Source: Rhizobiaceae bacterium (GTDB lineage: Bacteria > Pseudomonadota > Alphaproteobacteria > Rhizobiales > Rhizobiaceae). From it: a stretch of 64,000 nucleotides of DNA. Shown one piece after another: positions 8,842 to 17,008 of the stretch. Within the stretch, counting starts at the first letter, position 1, and each line of letters begins with the position of its first letter. The stretch covers positions 372,001-436,000 of the forward strand of contig JAEPOG010000003.1 in the NCBI GenBank assembly GCA_017643025.1, in the 5' to 3' direction. The notes under the pieces are model-generated. The model searched no databases and was not told the origin of the DNA. It saw only the letters and a list, made by a program, of their open reading frames with translations. A program made the position numbers and the translations under genes.

Positions 8842-10227
8842 ATGTCCGCGCTGAACCCCGTCCTCGACTCAATTGACCGCGATTTCGACGCCAGCCTGGA
8901 TCGGCTGTTCGGCCTGCTGCGCATCAAGTCGATATCGACCGATCCGGCCTTCAAGGCCGACTGCCGCAAGGCTGCCGAATGGCTGGTCGAGGACCTGAAA
9001 ACGATAGGCTTTGACGCCAGCGTGCGCGACACCGAAGGCCACCCGATGGTCGTCGGTCATCACGAAGGCCCGTCGCCTGATGCGCCGCACGTGCTGTTTT
9101 ACGGCCACTACGACGTGCAGCCCGTCGATCCCCTGTCGCTTTGGGTCGATGATCCGTTCGCTCCCGCCGTGAAGGAGGTCGACGGCGTCCGTGTCATCAC
9201 CGGGCGCGGTTCCTCCGACGACAAGGGCCAGTTGATGACCTTCGTCGAGGCCTGCCGCTCCTGGAAATCGGTTCACGGCACGCTTCCCTGCAAGGTCACG
9301 CTGCTCTTCGAAGGCGAGGAAGAATCCGGGTCGCCGTCGCTACATCCCTTCCTCAAGGCCAATGCCGACGAACTGAAGGCGGATTTCGCCATGGTGTGCG
9401 ACACCGGCATGTGGGACCGGGAGACACCTGCCATCACGACAGCGCTGCGCGGGCTGGTCGGCGAGGAGATCACCATCCATGCCGCAGATCGCGACCTCCA
9501 CTCCGGCAGCTTTGGGGGCGCGGCAGCCAATCCGATCCGCATCCTGGCGCGCATTTTGGCCGACATGCACGACGATACCGGCCGCGTCACGATCCCGGGC
9601 TTCTACGATGGCGTCGAGGAGACGCCCGCGCAGATCAAGCAATCATGGGATGCGTTGGGCATGACTGCCGAGAAGTTCCTCGGCGAGGTCGGGCTGTCGG
9701 TTCCGTCAGGCGAGAAGGGCCGCTCGGTCCTGGAGTTGATTTGGGCGCGCCCGACCGCCGAGTTCAACGGCATCTCCGGCGGCTACGAGGGCGACGGCTT
9801 CAAGACGGTGATCGCTTCGAAGGCATCGGCCAAAATCTCGTTCAGGCTCGTTCACAAGCAGGATCCGGAAAAGATCCGCGCCGCGTTCCGCGCCTTCGTG
9901 GAAGAGCGCCTGCCGGCCGACTGCAGGGTCGAGTTCAAGAAGCATGGCGGCGGGGCGGCGTTGCAGCTTCCCTACGATTCGCCCGTGGTGACCAAGGCAA
10001 AAAACGCGTTGTCGGACGAATGGCCCAAACCGGCGCTGATGATCGCCATGGGCGGCTCGATCCCCATCGTCGGTGATTTCAAGAACATGCTCGGCATGGA
10101 ATCGCTTCTGGTCGGTTTCGGGCTCGAGGACGACCGCATTCACTCGCCCAACGAAAAGTACGACGTCGCCTCCTTCCACAAGGGGCAGCGGTCCTGGGCG
10201 CGCATTCTCGACGCGGTGTCGAAATAG
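8842..10227 (+). CDS. M20-family metallopeptidase (dipeptidase-like)
   Basis: This 461-residue protein belongs to the M20/CNDP group of di-zinc peptidases. Metal and catalytic motifs are visible: YGHYDVQPVDP (His ligand and catalytic Asp), GRGSSDDKGQ (bridging Asp), FEGEEESGSP (catalytic Glu and ligand Glu) and HSPNEKYDV near the C-terminus. The lid/dimerisation domain lies between. No signal peptide is seen, so it should act in the cytosol on dipeptides or related amides; the precise substrate is unknown. The ATG at 8842 follows a GGAGAGA purine stretch. It stands alone downstream of the sRNA and ends just before a minus-strand gene. Confidence 0.9.
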   Translation: MSALNPVLDSIDRDFDASLDRLFGLLRIKSISTDPAFKADCRKAAEWLVEDLKTIGFDASVRDTEGHPMVVGHHEGPSPDAPHVLFYGHYDVQPVDPLSLWVDDPFAPAVKEVDGVRVITGRGSSDDKGQLMTFVEACRSWKSVHGTLPCKVTLLFEGEEESGSPSLHPFLKANADELKADFAMVCDTGMWDRETPAITTALRGLVGEEITIHAADRDLHSGSFGGAAANPIRILARILADMHDDTGRVTIPGFYDGVEETPAQIKQSWDALGMTAEKFLGEVGLSVPSGEKGRSVLELIWARPTAEFNGISGGYEGDGFKTVIASKASAKISFRLVHKQDPEKIRAAFRAFVEERLPADCRVEFKKHGGGAALQLPYDSPVVTKAKNALSDEWPKPALMIAMGGSIPIVGDFKNMLGMESLLVGFGLEDDRIHSPNEKYDVASFHKGQRSWARILDAVSK

Positions 10228-10233
10228 CCGCTG

Positions 10234-10992
10234 TCAGGCGAGCCGGTAGAGGATCGGGATCGCTGCCGTATCGTTGGCTTCGAAGTGCCTCAGCACGTAG
10301 CGGCGGAAGCTCGGTTTGAAGAGCAGCGAAGGTAGGATGTCGCCGAGCCCATCCCAGCGGCAATGGTTGATGATCGTGTAGTGCGCGCCGTCCTGCTCGA
10401 GCGGACGCGTGAGGACCGAATTGTCGAGCCCCGTCTGGTACTGGAACCAGCCTGCCGTGTAGTCCCACACTGCCAGGTTCTGGTTCTCGTCGGCTGCGAG
10501 GAAGTAGTTGACCAGAAACACGCCGTCCCTTGAGTGGTCAACGTCGCCGATGCGGCGCAAATTCTCGCCCACCATCCGATAGGTGTGCCGCGCCGTCTCT
10601 CGCAGCCGCGCCTCGATCGCCGCGAATTCGGGTGAAGCAACGATGGCCGCGGCAGCTGTCGGGTCTGCGACCCGCACCATCAGCGCGAGATCGAAGCGCG
10701 CAATGTGCGTTTCAGGTCGCTTCCTGAGATACGCGCCGCGGCCGGGCGGAATGATCAGCGCCTTGAAGAGCGTCGCTTCCTCGACTGCCTCAAGACCGGT
10801 GAGCTTCGGCAGCATAGCCTTGAGGTCGTAGATGAGCGCCTTCTTGGCCTTGCTTTCTATGAAATAGGCTATGGGCAGCCGGCGGTCGACTTCACCGGCC
10901 AGCAATATGTAGCCCCTGCCATTCGGTTCCTCGAGCGTCACGGTCGGGAATGAGCCGGCGTCCTTCAGTCTGACGAGTTCATGAGTTGCCAT
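10234..10992 (-). CDS. Conserved hypothetical protein, divergent from MarR
   Basis: This 252-residue cytosolic protein has no signal peptide or membrane segment. I do not recognise the family. Two similar halves, each beginning with a beta-strand-like stretch (ARFDLALMVRVADP and VFLVNYFLAADE), would suit a duplicated ferredoxin-like (dimeric alpha-beta barrel) fold, but this is a guess. Its start is 66 bp from the start of a divergent MarR gene and a perfect inverted repeat lies between them, so MarR is the likely regulator. An enzyme acting on a small aromatic or reactive ligand is possible. Confidence 0.65.
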   Translation of the reverse strand: MATHELVRLKDAGSFPTVTLEEPNGRGYILLAGEVDRRLPIAYFIESKAKKALIYDLKAMLPKLTGLEAVEEATLFKALIIPPGRGAYLRKRPETHIARFDLALMVRVADPTAAAAIVASPEFAAIEARLRETARHTYRMVGENLRRIGDVDHSRDGVFLVNYFLAADENQNLAVWDYTAGWFQYQTGLDNSVLTRPLEQDGAHYTIINHCRWDGLGDILPSLLFKPSFRRYVLRHFEANDTAAIPILYRLA

Positions 10993-11036
10993 TTTGCCCT
11001 GCTCCTTTCAGGTTCAGGTGGCATTTCGCCAATTAG

Positions 11037-11049
11037 GTGTATTATACAC
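11037..11049. promoter_or_regulatory. Palindrome in the MarR divergent promoter
   Basis: GTGTATTATACAC is a perfect inverted repeat (GTGTA, TTA spacer, TACAC) located 10 bases upstream of the MarR start and between the two divergent genes. Its length and position fit a MarR dimer operator and would allow autoregulation. Confidence 0.55.
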
Positions 11050-11058
11050 ATAATATCG

Positions 11059-11502
11059 ATGTCGTCCTTTGTCGAGAAACCTCCCTATTGGATAAACCGT
11101 GCGGCCTTCCTGTTCCGCGCCGAGCTTCAACGCGCCTTCAGCGCCGACGGCATCGACCTCACACCCGAGGAATGGGCGCTGATGATGGTGCTGCGCGAGC
11201 GAGCGCCTTTGAGCGTCGGATCGTTGGCTGAGCTGACGCTGCGCGACCGCACGACCGTGACCCGCTTCCTCGACACTTTGGCCTCGAAGGGTTTCGTCGA
11301 GCGCAAGCCGGACCCGGCCGACAGAAGGCGCATGGAGGTTCGCTTGTCGCCGCATGCCCTTGAGGCGTTTCCACGCATGCTGGCACATGTCGAAGCATTG
11401 ATCGCCCGTGGCGGGATGGGGATATCCCGCTCGGAAATCGAAACGACGATCTCGGTTCTGTCACGGATGATCGCCAATCTGTCGGCATCGAAAGGTGAAT
11501 AA
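11059..11502 (+). CDS. MarR-family transcriptional regulator
   Basis: This 147-residue winged-helix regulator shows recognition-helix and wing features in LRDRTTVTRFLDTLASKGF and RKPDPADRRRMEVRLS. The ATG at 11059 was chosen because the conserved domain starts shortly after it; an upstream in-frame ATG at 10981 would run through the palindrome and into the divergent gene. MarR proteins are dimeric repressors relieved by small phenolic or oxidising ligands. The nearest candidate target is the divergent unknown gene, with autoregulation through the palindrome at 11037-11049. Confidence 0.9.
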   Translation: MSSFVEKPPYWINRAAFLFRAELQRAFSADGIDLTPEEWALMMVLRERAPLSVGSLAELTLRDRTTVTRFLDTLASKGFVERKPDPADRRRMEVRLSPHALEAFPRMLAHVEALIARGGMGISRSEIETTISVLSRMIANLSASKGE

Positions 11503-11577
11503 GAGACCGGTCCAGCAGCCGCATTGCCCCGCGCGGCTCGTGCCGCTAATCAGGCCGGGAGAAAGCAGGGGCCGCCA

Positions 11578-12195
11578 ATGACGATTCGTTTCCACCGCCA
11601 TGATCTGCCTGATCTGTCGAACTACAACGTCGATGCGGTAGCGATCGACACTGAGACGCTGGGCCTGAATCCACATCGCGACCGGCTCTGCGTCGTGCAG
11701 CTGTCACCCGGCGACGGCACCGCCGACGTGGTCCAGATCGAGGCGGGCCAAAAGCGGGCGCCCAACCTCGCGGCGCTCCTGCGCAACCGCAAGATTACCA
11801 AGCTCTTCCATTTCGGTCGGTTCGATATCGCGGTGCTCTACAATACGTTCGGCGCGATGCCGCAGCCGGTATTTTGCACAAAGATCGCGTCGCGCCTGAC
11901 GCGCACCTATACCGACCGGCACGGGCTGAAGGACCTCTGTGCCGAACTGATTGGCGTCACCTTGTCGAAGGTGCAGCAATCCTCTGACTGGGCGGCCGAG
12001 AATCTGAGTGAGGATCAGCTCGAATACGCCGCGTCCGACGTTCTCTACCTCCACCAGTTGCGCGATGCGCTGGCGGCGCGGCTGGAGCGCGATGGCCGGG
12101 CAAAGGAAGCCGAAGCGTGTTTCCGGTTCCTGCCGACGCGGGCGAAGCTCGACCTGATGGGTTGGGACGAAGAGGACATCTTCGCCCACAGCTAG
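11578..12195 (+). CDS. rnd: Ribonuclease D-type 3'-5' exonuclease (short form)
   Basis: The 205-residue protein is a DEDDy exonuclease domain without the HRDC domains of the long RNase D. Exo I is VAIDTETLGL, exo II lies in HFGRFDIAVL and exo III is YAASDVLYL. RNase D trims the 3' ends of tRNA and other small RNAs. The ATG at 11578 follows GGAGAAAG; an upstream in-frame start would add an unconserved tail. Its TAG overlaps the TAG of the convergent cytochrome b561 gene in a shared CTAG. Confidence 0.9.
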   Translation: MTIRFHRHDLPDLSNYNVDAVAIDTETLGLNPHRDRLCVVQLSPGDGTADVVQIEAGQKRAPNLAALLRNRKITKLFHFGRFDIAVLYNTFGAMPQPVFCTKIASRLTRTYTDRHGLKDLCAELIGVTLSKVQQSSDWAAENLSEDQLEYAASDVLYLHQLRDALAARLERDGRAKEAEACFRFLPTRAKLDLMGWDEEDIFAHS

Positions 12196-12767
12196 ATGCG
12201 GGTTAGGGGCCGTGCTCGAGTAGGAGCTCTGGATTGCCCGAAGCGAAATCCTGAAAACGCCGGCAGCATGCGTGACAGCACGCCATCGCGGCGGACGGCG
12301 TGAAAAAGCGCGGCGGCGACGTGGATTGCAGTCAGCGTCAGTGTGACGTTCCAAAGGAACACGTGAACCCGGCCGGCACCGCCCCACAGATAGGCGGCTA
12401 CAAACCCGGTGCTGGCCTGCGCAAGCAGCGAAGCATAGATCCCCCAATGAACAGCTGCCGACAGACGGCGTAGTATCGCCGGCTGCAGCTGTGCACTTGG
12501 AATTGGCTTGAAAAGCCGCAACAGGACCCGGATGCCGACCAGCAGACCGATCGTCATTCCCGAGTAGTTGTGGGCTGCATGGAGGAGCAGATCGATAGCT
12601 GACGGCGGCAGCAGGGTGCCATGCGTCCGATGTATCGCTCCGGAAGTCAGCCACTGCGTAACAATCAGCGCGACGACGCCCCAATGCAGGGCAACGCGAA
12701 AGGTCGGATAGCGGGAATCCGCTTGGAATGGTCCGGTCAAGAAGGCCTCCGTTCGCTCGCGCGACAC
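12192..12767 (-). CDS. cybB: Cytochrome b561 family protein
   Basis: The 191-residue membrane protein has four hydrophobic helices and the family's haem-ligand histidines (VALHWG, LLHAAHNYSG, AAVHWG, AIHVAAALFHAV). The family moves electrons between quinol and periplasmic acceptors, and CybB has superoxide:quinone oxidoreductase activity. The GTG start at 12767 overlaps the TAG of the acyltransferase gene by one base (TAGTG), which indicates coupled translation. No ATG in this frame gives a complete first helix. Confidence 0.85.
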   Translation of the reverse strand: MSRERTEAFLTGPFQADSRYPTFRVALHWGVVALIVTQWLTSGAIHRTHGTLLPPSAIDLLLHAAHNYSGMTIGLLVGIRVLLRLFKPIPSAQLQPAILRRLSAAVHWGIYASLLAQASTGFVAAYLWGGAGRVHVFLWNVTLTLTAIHVAAALFHAVRRDGVLSRMLPAFSGFRFGQSRAPTRARPLTRI

Positions 12768-13873
12768 TATTCGGCCGGCTGCAATTTTTCCGATATGCCA
12801 GTGCGGTCGATCACTGCCCACTGCGGCCTCTCGAAAAGGAAATTGCCGTAGCCGCTCCATTTCACCATCCCGTAGAGCACGACCGGGCCGACGACGGCTG
12901 CGATCGTGGTGATCAGCGACATGGTGCCGATGTCGGGTATGAGGTCGGTTCTTAGCAGTACCGTGCGCGTGACGGCCATCGGCAGGAAGAACGCCAGATA
13001 GACGACGATGGAATGCGCTCCGAGCCAGGTGAGCCAGCCGCTCCAGCGCTTTTCCGAGATCAGCGCGGCGACGCTGATGACCACCGCGATACCGGCCATT
13101 GCGAGAAGGATCGAGACGAATGGCAGCTCTGCAATGCCACCCGTGGCGCCCGAATGGCCGATGTCGGGTTGCAGGAACGCGGCAACGCTTGCCGGCGCGG
13201 GCGTGAAGACAAGCCACGCATTGACCGGCGCCCACACCGCGATCATTGCAGCAACCTTGCCTGCGTTTGCGCGCGCCCAGTCAGCGATCGAAAAGACATT
13301 GGAAGCGAACACATAGCCGGCATAGAAGTAGAAGAACCGGCTGCAGAACTCGTCGAAGATGATCGAGCCGGTCCTGACCGGCAGGATTTCAAGCGTCGCT
13401 GCCCAGACAAGCACAAACCAGACTGGAAGGGTCTTGGTCAGCCGGGTCGCGATGAAGAAGATCGGCAGCAGGTAGATGAACCATAGCGTGCCGAAGGGCT
13501 GCCAGTAGGCGCGAAGATATTCCCAGCCTGCATAGGCCGCGCCGTTTTCCATCGCCATGCCCGGCGCCTTGAACAGGAACTGGATGGTCAGCCACAGCAC
13601 ATAGAAATAGGCGAAATGCACGACCTTGCGGTCGAGATAGCGCATCCAGGGCCGGTCGATGACGAGGCCGAGGAACAAACCCGAGATGAGGAAAAAGTCG
13701 GGCATGCGGAAGGGCCGCGCGAAAGACACGACGGTGCCCATCCAACCCTCAGCTCCGGCATAGGCCTCGACGCCAAGCGTCGCATGCACCATCACCACCA
13801 TGATGATGCACAGGCCCTTGGCGGTATCGACCCACGGAACGCGTGCCATGTTTGCGGCCAATTCTGCCCCCAT
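12767..13873 (-). CDS. Acyltransferase 3-family membrane protein
   Basis: This is a polytopic membrane protein of 368 residues with roughly ten hydrophobic segments. The family signature is at the N-terminus: VDTAKGLCIIMVVMVHA and, later, PDFFLISGLFLG. Acyltransferase-3 proteins add acyl groups (acetyl, succinyl) to surface sugars such as O-antigen, Nod factors or glucans. The acceptor here is unknown. The ATG at 13873 was chosen; an internal ATG at 13849, directly before the conserved RVPWVDTAKG, is also possible. It is cotranslated with cybB and divergent from a class A PBP. Confidence 0.8.
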   Translation of the reverse strand: MGAELAANMARVPWVDTAKGLCIIMVVMVHATLGVEAYAGAEGWMGTVVSFARPFRMPDFFLISGLFLGLVIDRPWMRYLDRKVVHFAYFYVLWLTIQFLFKAPGMAMENGAAYAGWEYLRAYWQPFGTLWFIYLLPIFFIATRLTKTLPVWFVLVWAATLEILPVRTGSIIFDEFCSRFFYFYAGYVFASNVFSIADWARANAGKVAAMIAVWAPVNAWLVFTPAPASVAAFLQPDIGHSGATGGIAELPFVSILLAMAGIAVVISVAALISEKRWSGWLTWLGAHSIVVYLAFFLPMAVTRTVLLRTDLIPDIGTMSLITTIAAVVGPVVLYGMVKWSGYGNFLFERPQWAVIDRTGISEKLQPAE

Positions 13874-13935
13874 CAGCAATTTCTGAAAGACAGCCTAGCC
13901 GCGGCCGGTACCGAATCCGTTAACGGCCACGAGCC

Positions 13936-13951
13936 TTAACGCACCCTTAAA
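13936..13951 (+). promoter_or_regulatory. CtrA-type binding site upstream of the PBP gene
   Basis: TTAA-CGCACCC-TTAAA matches the CtrA consensus (TTAA, seven bases, TTAA), although the base after the second half is A rather than C. It lies 53 bases upstream of the PBP start and 62 bases from the divergent acyltransferase start. CtrA is the cell-cycle response regulator of alphaproteobacteria. Control of either gene is inferred. Confidence 0.5.
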
Positions 13952-14003
13952 CCGGCCGACCTAGGTTTCACGCCGGGACTGCGGCGCAGATCGCTCAGGG
14001 GAA

Positions 14004-16163
14004 ATGATGACGCGAAGAAACCGGGGCCGACAACGGATCGAGCCGTCGATGGGTATGCCCGACCGGCTGCGCGCCGCCGCGGGCTTTTCGGTCAACCATG
14101 ACGACAGGGTCGTTCCGTCGCGCCGCCCTTCGAAAAAGTCGAAATCGGGCGGCGGCCGGGGAGCATCGAAGCCGCGCCGGCGCTCGTCGCGCAGGTCGCG
14201 TAGCCTATTCGGCGCATTGAAACGAGTCGCCTATTGGTGCCTCGTTCTGGGTATCTGGGCAGGCATCGCAGGCGCGGGCATCGTGCTCTGGTACGGCGCG
14301 CAGATGCCGTCGATGACAACCTGGGAGATACCCGACCGTCCGCCCAATGTGCGCATCGTCTCCGCCGACGGCCAGCTGGTAGCCAATCGCGGCATGACAG
14401 GCGGCGAGGCCGTCGGCCTGCACGAAATGTCGCCATACATCCCGCAGGCTGTGATCGCCATCGAGGATCGCCGGTTCAACTCGCATTTCGGTATCGATCC
14501 GATAGGCCTGGCGCGCGCCATGTACGAGAACGTGACGACCGGCAGCATTTCGCAGGGCGGTTCAACGATCACGCAGCAGCTCGCCAAGAACCTGTTTTTG
14601 AAGCCGGACCGCACGATCGAGCGCAAGGTGCAGGAAGTGCTGCTTGCGCTATGGCTGGAGCAGAAGCACACCAAGAACCAGATCCTCGAAATGTATCTCA
14701 ACCGGGTCTATTTCGGCTCGGGTTCCTATGGCGTGGAGGCTGCCTCGCACCGCTATTTCGGCAAACCGGCGAGTGAGGTCACTCTGTCGGAAGCTGCACT
14801 GCTTGCCGGTCTGCTCAAGGCGCCGTCGCGCCTCTCGCCGGCCCGGGATCCCAAGGCCGCGGAAGGCCGCGCGCAGGTTGTTCTCCAGGCCATGCGCGAT
14901 TCAGGCATGATCGACGACGGCCAGATGACGACCGCCATGAGCGCGCCGGCCACCCGCGCCGCCGCATACTGGACCGGCGCCGAGCACTATGTCGCCGACA
15001 AGGTGATGGAGGAACTGCCCAGCCTGATCGGCGAGATCACCGGCGATGTCATCGTCGAGACGACGCTCGACCTCAATCTGCAGAAGGTGGCCGAAGGGAC
15101 GATCCGCCGGTTGATCGACGAAAAGGGCAGGGAGCTTAATGTCAGCCAGGGCGTGCTCGTATCCATCGACAACAGCGGCGCCGTGCGCGCCATGGTCGGC
15201 GGTTACGACTACGCCAACAGCCAGTTCGACCGCGCCACGGAAGCGCGCCGCCAGCCCGGTTCTGCCTTCAAGCCATTCGTCTACATGGCAGCACTGGAGC
15301 GTGGCCTGACCCCGCACAGCATTGTCCGCGACGCGCCGGTCAAGATCGGCAACTGGACGCCCGCAAACTTCAACGGGAAGTATCATGGCGAGGTCACGCT
15401 GGCCTTTGCCCTGTCGCGCTCGCTCAATTCGGTCGCTGTTCGCCTCGCCGACCATGTCGGCGTCAAGGGCGTCATCGAGGCCGCCTACCGGGTGGGAATC
15501 GAATCCGATCTTCAGAACAATGCCTCCATATCGCTCGGCACATCGGAGGTGACACCGCTGGAACTCACCGCCGCGTACGTGCCCTTCGCCAATGGCGGCT
15601 ACCGGCCGTTCGTGCATTTCATCGACAAGGTCTCGACGCCAGACGGCACCGTGTTGTGGCAGCGCCGCTCCGGCGGCATACCGCGCGTCGTCAACGCCGA
15701 GGTGATCGGCATGATGAATTCCATGATGTCCGACACGCTGGAGGAGGGCACTGGCCGCAAGGCGAATTTCGGCTGGCCCGCCGCCGGCAAGACTGGCACC
15801 ACGCAGAGTTCACGCGACGTGTGGTTCGTCGGCTACACCGCCTATCTCACCACTGGCGTATGGTTCGGCAACGACGACAATTCGCCGACCAACAAGGTCA
15901 CTGGCGGCTCGCTGCCGACGCTCGCCTGGCACGATTTCATGGCGGCCGCACACCAGGGAGTCGAGGTTGCCTCGCTGCCGGGCTGGTCCGGTGCTGGCGT
16001 GCTTCCTGCCACGGCAGCCCATGACGATATCGGCGCGGCAATCGCCGCTGACCGCACTGCCGCCATTCCGTCGGCTGAGCCTGCACCCGGCGATCCGTTC
16101 GGCAATGTCCCGCCGCCGCCCGGACGGGTCACCTCGATCTTGGACGTGTTGCTCGGCAACTAG
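14004..16163 (+). CDS. Class A penicillin-binding protein (PBP1A family)
   Basis: The 719-residue protein is a bifunctional peptidoglycan synthase. A long basic, Ser/Arg-rich cytoplasmic tail (1-75) precedes one membrane helix (about 76-98, WCLVLGIWAGIAGAGIVLW). The GT51 glycosyltransferase domain follows, with EDRRFNSHFGID and QGGSTITQQLAKN. The transpeptidase domain has SxxK in GSAFKPF, SxN in SRSLNS and KTGTTQ. It polymerises and cross-links lipid II in the periplasm. The ATG at 14004 (or 14007) follows an AGGGGAAA site. A CtrA-type site lies upstream, so expression may be tied to the cell cycle. The C-terminal Pro-rich tail is typical. Confidence 0.95.
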   Translation: MMTRRNRGRQRIEPSMGMPDRLRAAAGFSVNHDDRVVPSRRPSKKSKSGGGRGASKPRRRSSRRSRSLFGALKRVAYWCLVLGIWAGIAGAGIVLWYGAQMPSMTTWEIPDRPPNVRIVSADGQLVANRGMTGGEAVGLHEMSPYIPQAVIAIEDRRFNSHFGIDPIGLARAMYENVTTGSISQGGSTITQQLAKNLFLKPDRTIERKVQEVLLALWLEQKHTKNQILEMYLNRVYFGSGSYGVEAASHRYFGKPASEVTLSEAALLAGLLKAPSRLSPARDPKAAEGRAQVVLQAMRDSGMIDDGQMTTAMSAPATRAAAYWTGAEHYVADKVMEELPSLIGEITGDVIVETTLDLNLQKVAEGTIRRLIDEKGRELNVSQGVLVSIDNSGAVRAMVGGYDYANSQFDRATEARRQPGSAFKPFVYMAALERGLTPHSIVRDAPVKIGNWTPANFNGKYHGEVTLAFALSRSLNSVAVRLADHVGVKGVIEAAYRVGIESDLQNNASISLGTSEVTPLELTAAYVPFANGGYRPFVHFIDKVSTPDGTVLWQRRSGGIPRVVNAEVIGMMNSMMSDTLEEGTGRKANFGWPAAGKTGTTQSSRDVWFVGYTAYLTTGVWFGNDDNSPTNKVTGGSLPTLAWHDFMAAAHQGVEVASLPGWSGAGVLPATAAHDDIGAAIAADRTAAIPSAEPAPGDPFGNVPPPPGRVTSILDVLLGN

Positions 16164-16168
16164 GCCGC

Positions 16169-17008
16169 CTAGCTTGCGAGAAACTCGCGCAGCAGCCTGA
16201 TCTCCGCCTCGGTGGTCAGTGTGGGCGCGTGTCCAATCCCGGCATACTCAACCAGTCTCGGCTTCGGACCCCGCTCGATCATCTGCGCGGCCACATTTGC
16301 CGGCAGCACGTCCGAATGCTCCCCTCGCAGCAGAAGCGTTGGCGCGGTGATCGCGTCATAGGCGTCCCAGACGTCGAGGTCGGCGCGGTGATGCGTGAAC
16401 TGGGTCACGATCTGCGGGTCGTAGTGAACGGTGACGCGTCCATCGTCGGTGCGCCGTGCCGAACTGTCGGCCATGCGCCGCCAGAAGGCATCCGTGTTGG
16501 GGCCGAACGGCGCATAGTTCTCCCTGAGCCAGCCCTCCAGTTCGGCAATCGTGTCGTAGACCGGCGGATTGCCGACATAGGCTGCAATGCGCCCGGTTCC
16601 GGCTTCCGGAATATCGGGCCCGATATCGTTGATGACCAGATGGGTGATCCGGTCCTTCAGCCGCCCGGCCGCCAGCGTCACGCCGATCAGCCCGCCCATC
16701 GACGTCCCGACCCAGCGCGTCTTGCCGATCCCGTAGTGGTCGAGAACGCCGAGCGCCGTGTCGCCGAACGTCCGGTACGAATAGTCCTTCGTGGCGTCGC
16801 GCGCCCAGCTCGACAGCCCGCGGCCCAGCGTGTCCGGGCAGATGACGAAATAGCTGTTCGACAGCGCCTCCGCCGCCTCGTCGAAGTCGCGGCCGGTGCG
16901 CGCCAGCCCGTGCCACATGACGAGGGCCGGTTTGGCCGGGTCACCCCATTCGGTGACGTGCACCTCGAAGCCGGCTGCGGTCAGATAGGTGGAGCGTGGC
17001 CCGGTCAT
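16169..17008 (-). CDS. Alpha/beta hydrolase, last gene of the liv-type operon
   Basis: The 279-residue protein is an alpha/beta-fold hydrolase. It has the oxyanion segment HGLARTGRDF, the nucleophile elbow GTSMGG (Ser), a catalytic Asp in RGEHSDVL and a catalytic His in GIGHAPTL. Such enzymes cleave esters, lactones or C-C bonds; the substrate is not readable. Its ATG at 17008 overlaps the TGA of livM by four bases (ATGA), fixing the start and tying it to the ABC transporter. The likely job is to hydrolyse the imported compound. Confidence 0.85.
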   Translation of the reverse strand: MTGPRSTYLTAAGFEVHVTEWGDPAKPALVMWHGLARTGRDFDEAAEALSNSYFVICPDTLGRGLSSWARDATKDYSYRTFGDTALGVLDHYGIGKTRWVGTSMGGLIGVTLAAGRLKDRITHLVINDIGPDIPEAGTGRIAAYVGNPPVYDTIAELEGWLRENYAPFGPNTDAFWRRMADSSARRTDDGRVTVHYDPQIVTQFTHHRADLDVWDAYDAITAPTLLLRGEHSDVLPANVAAQMIERGPKPRLVEYAGIGHAPTLTTEAEIRLLREFLAS

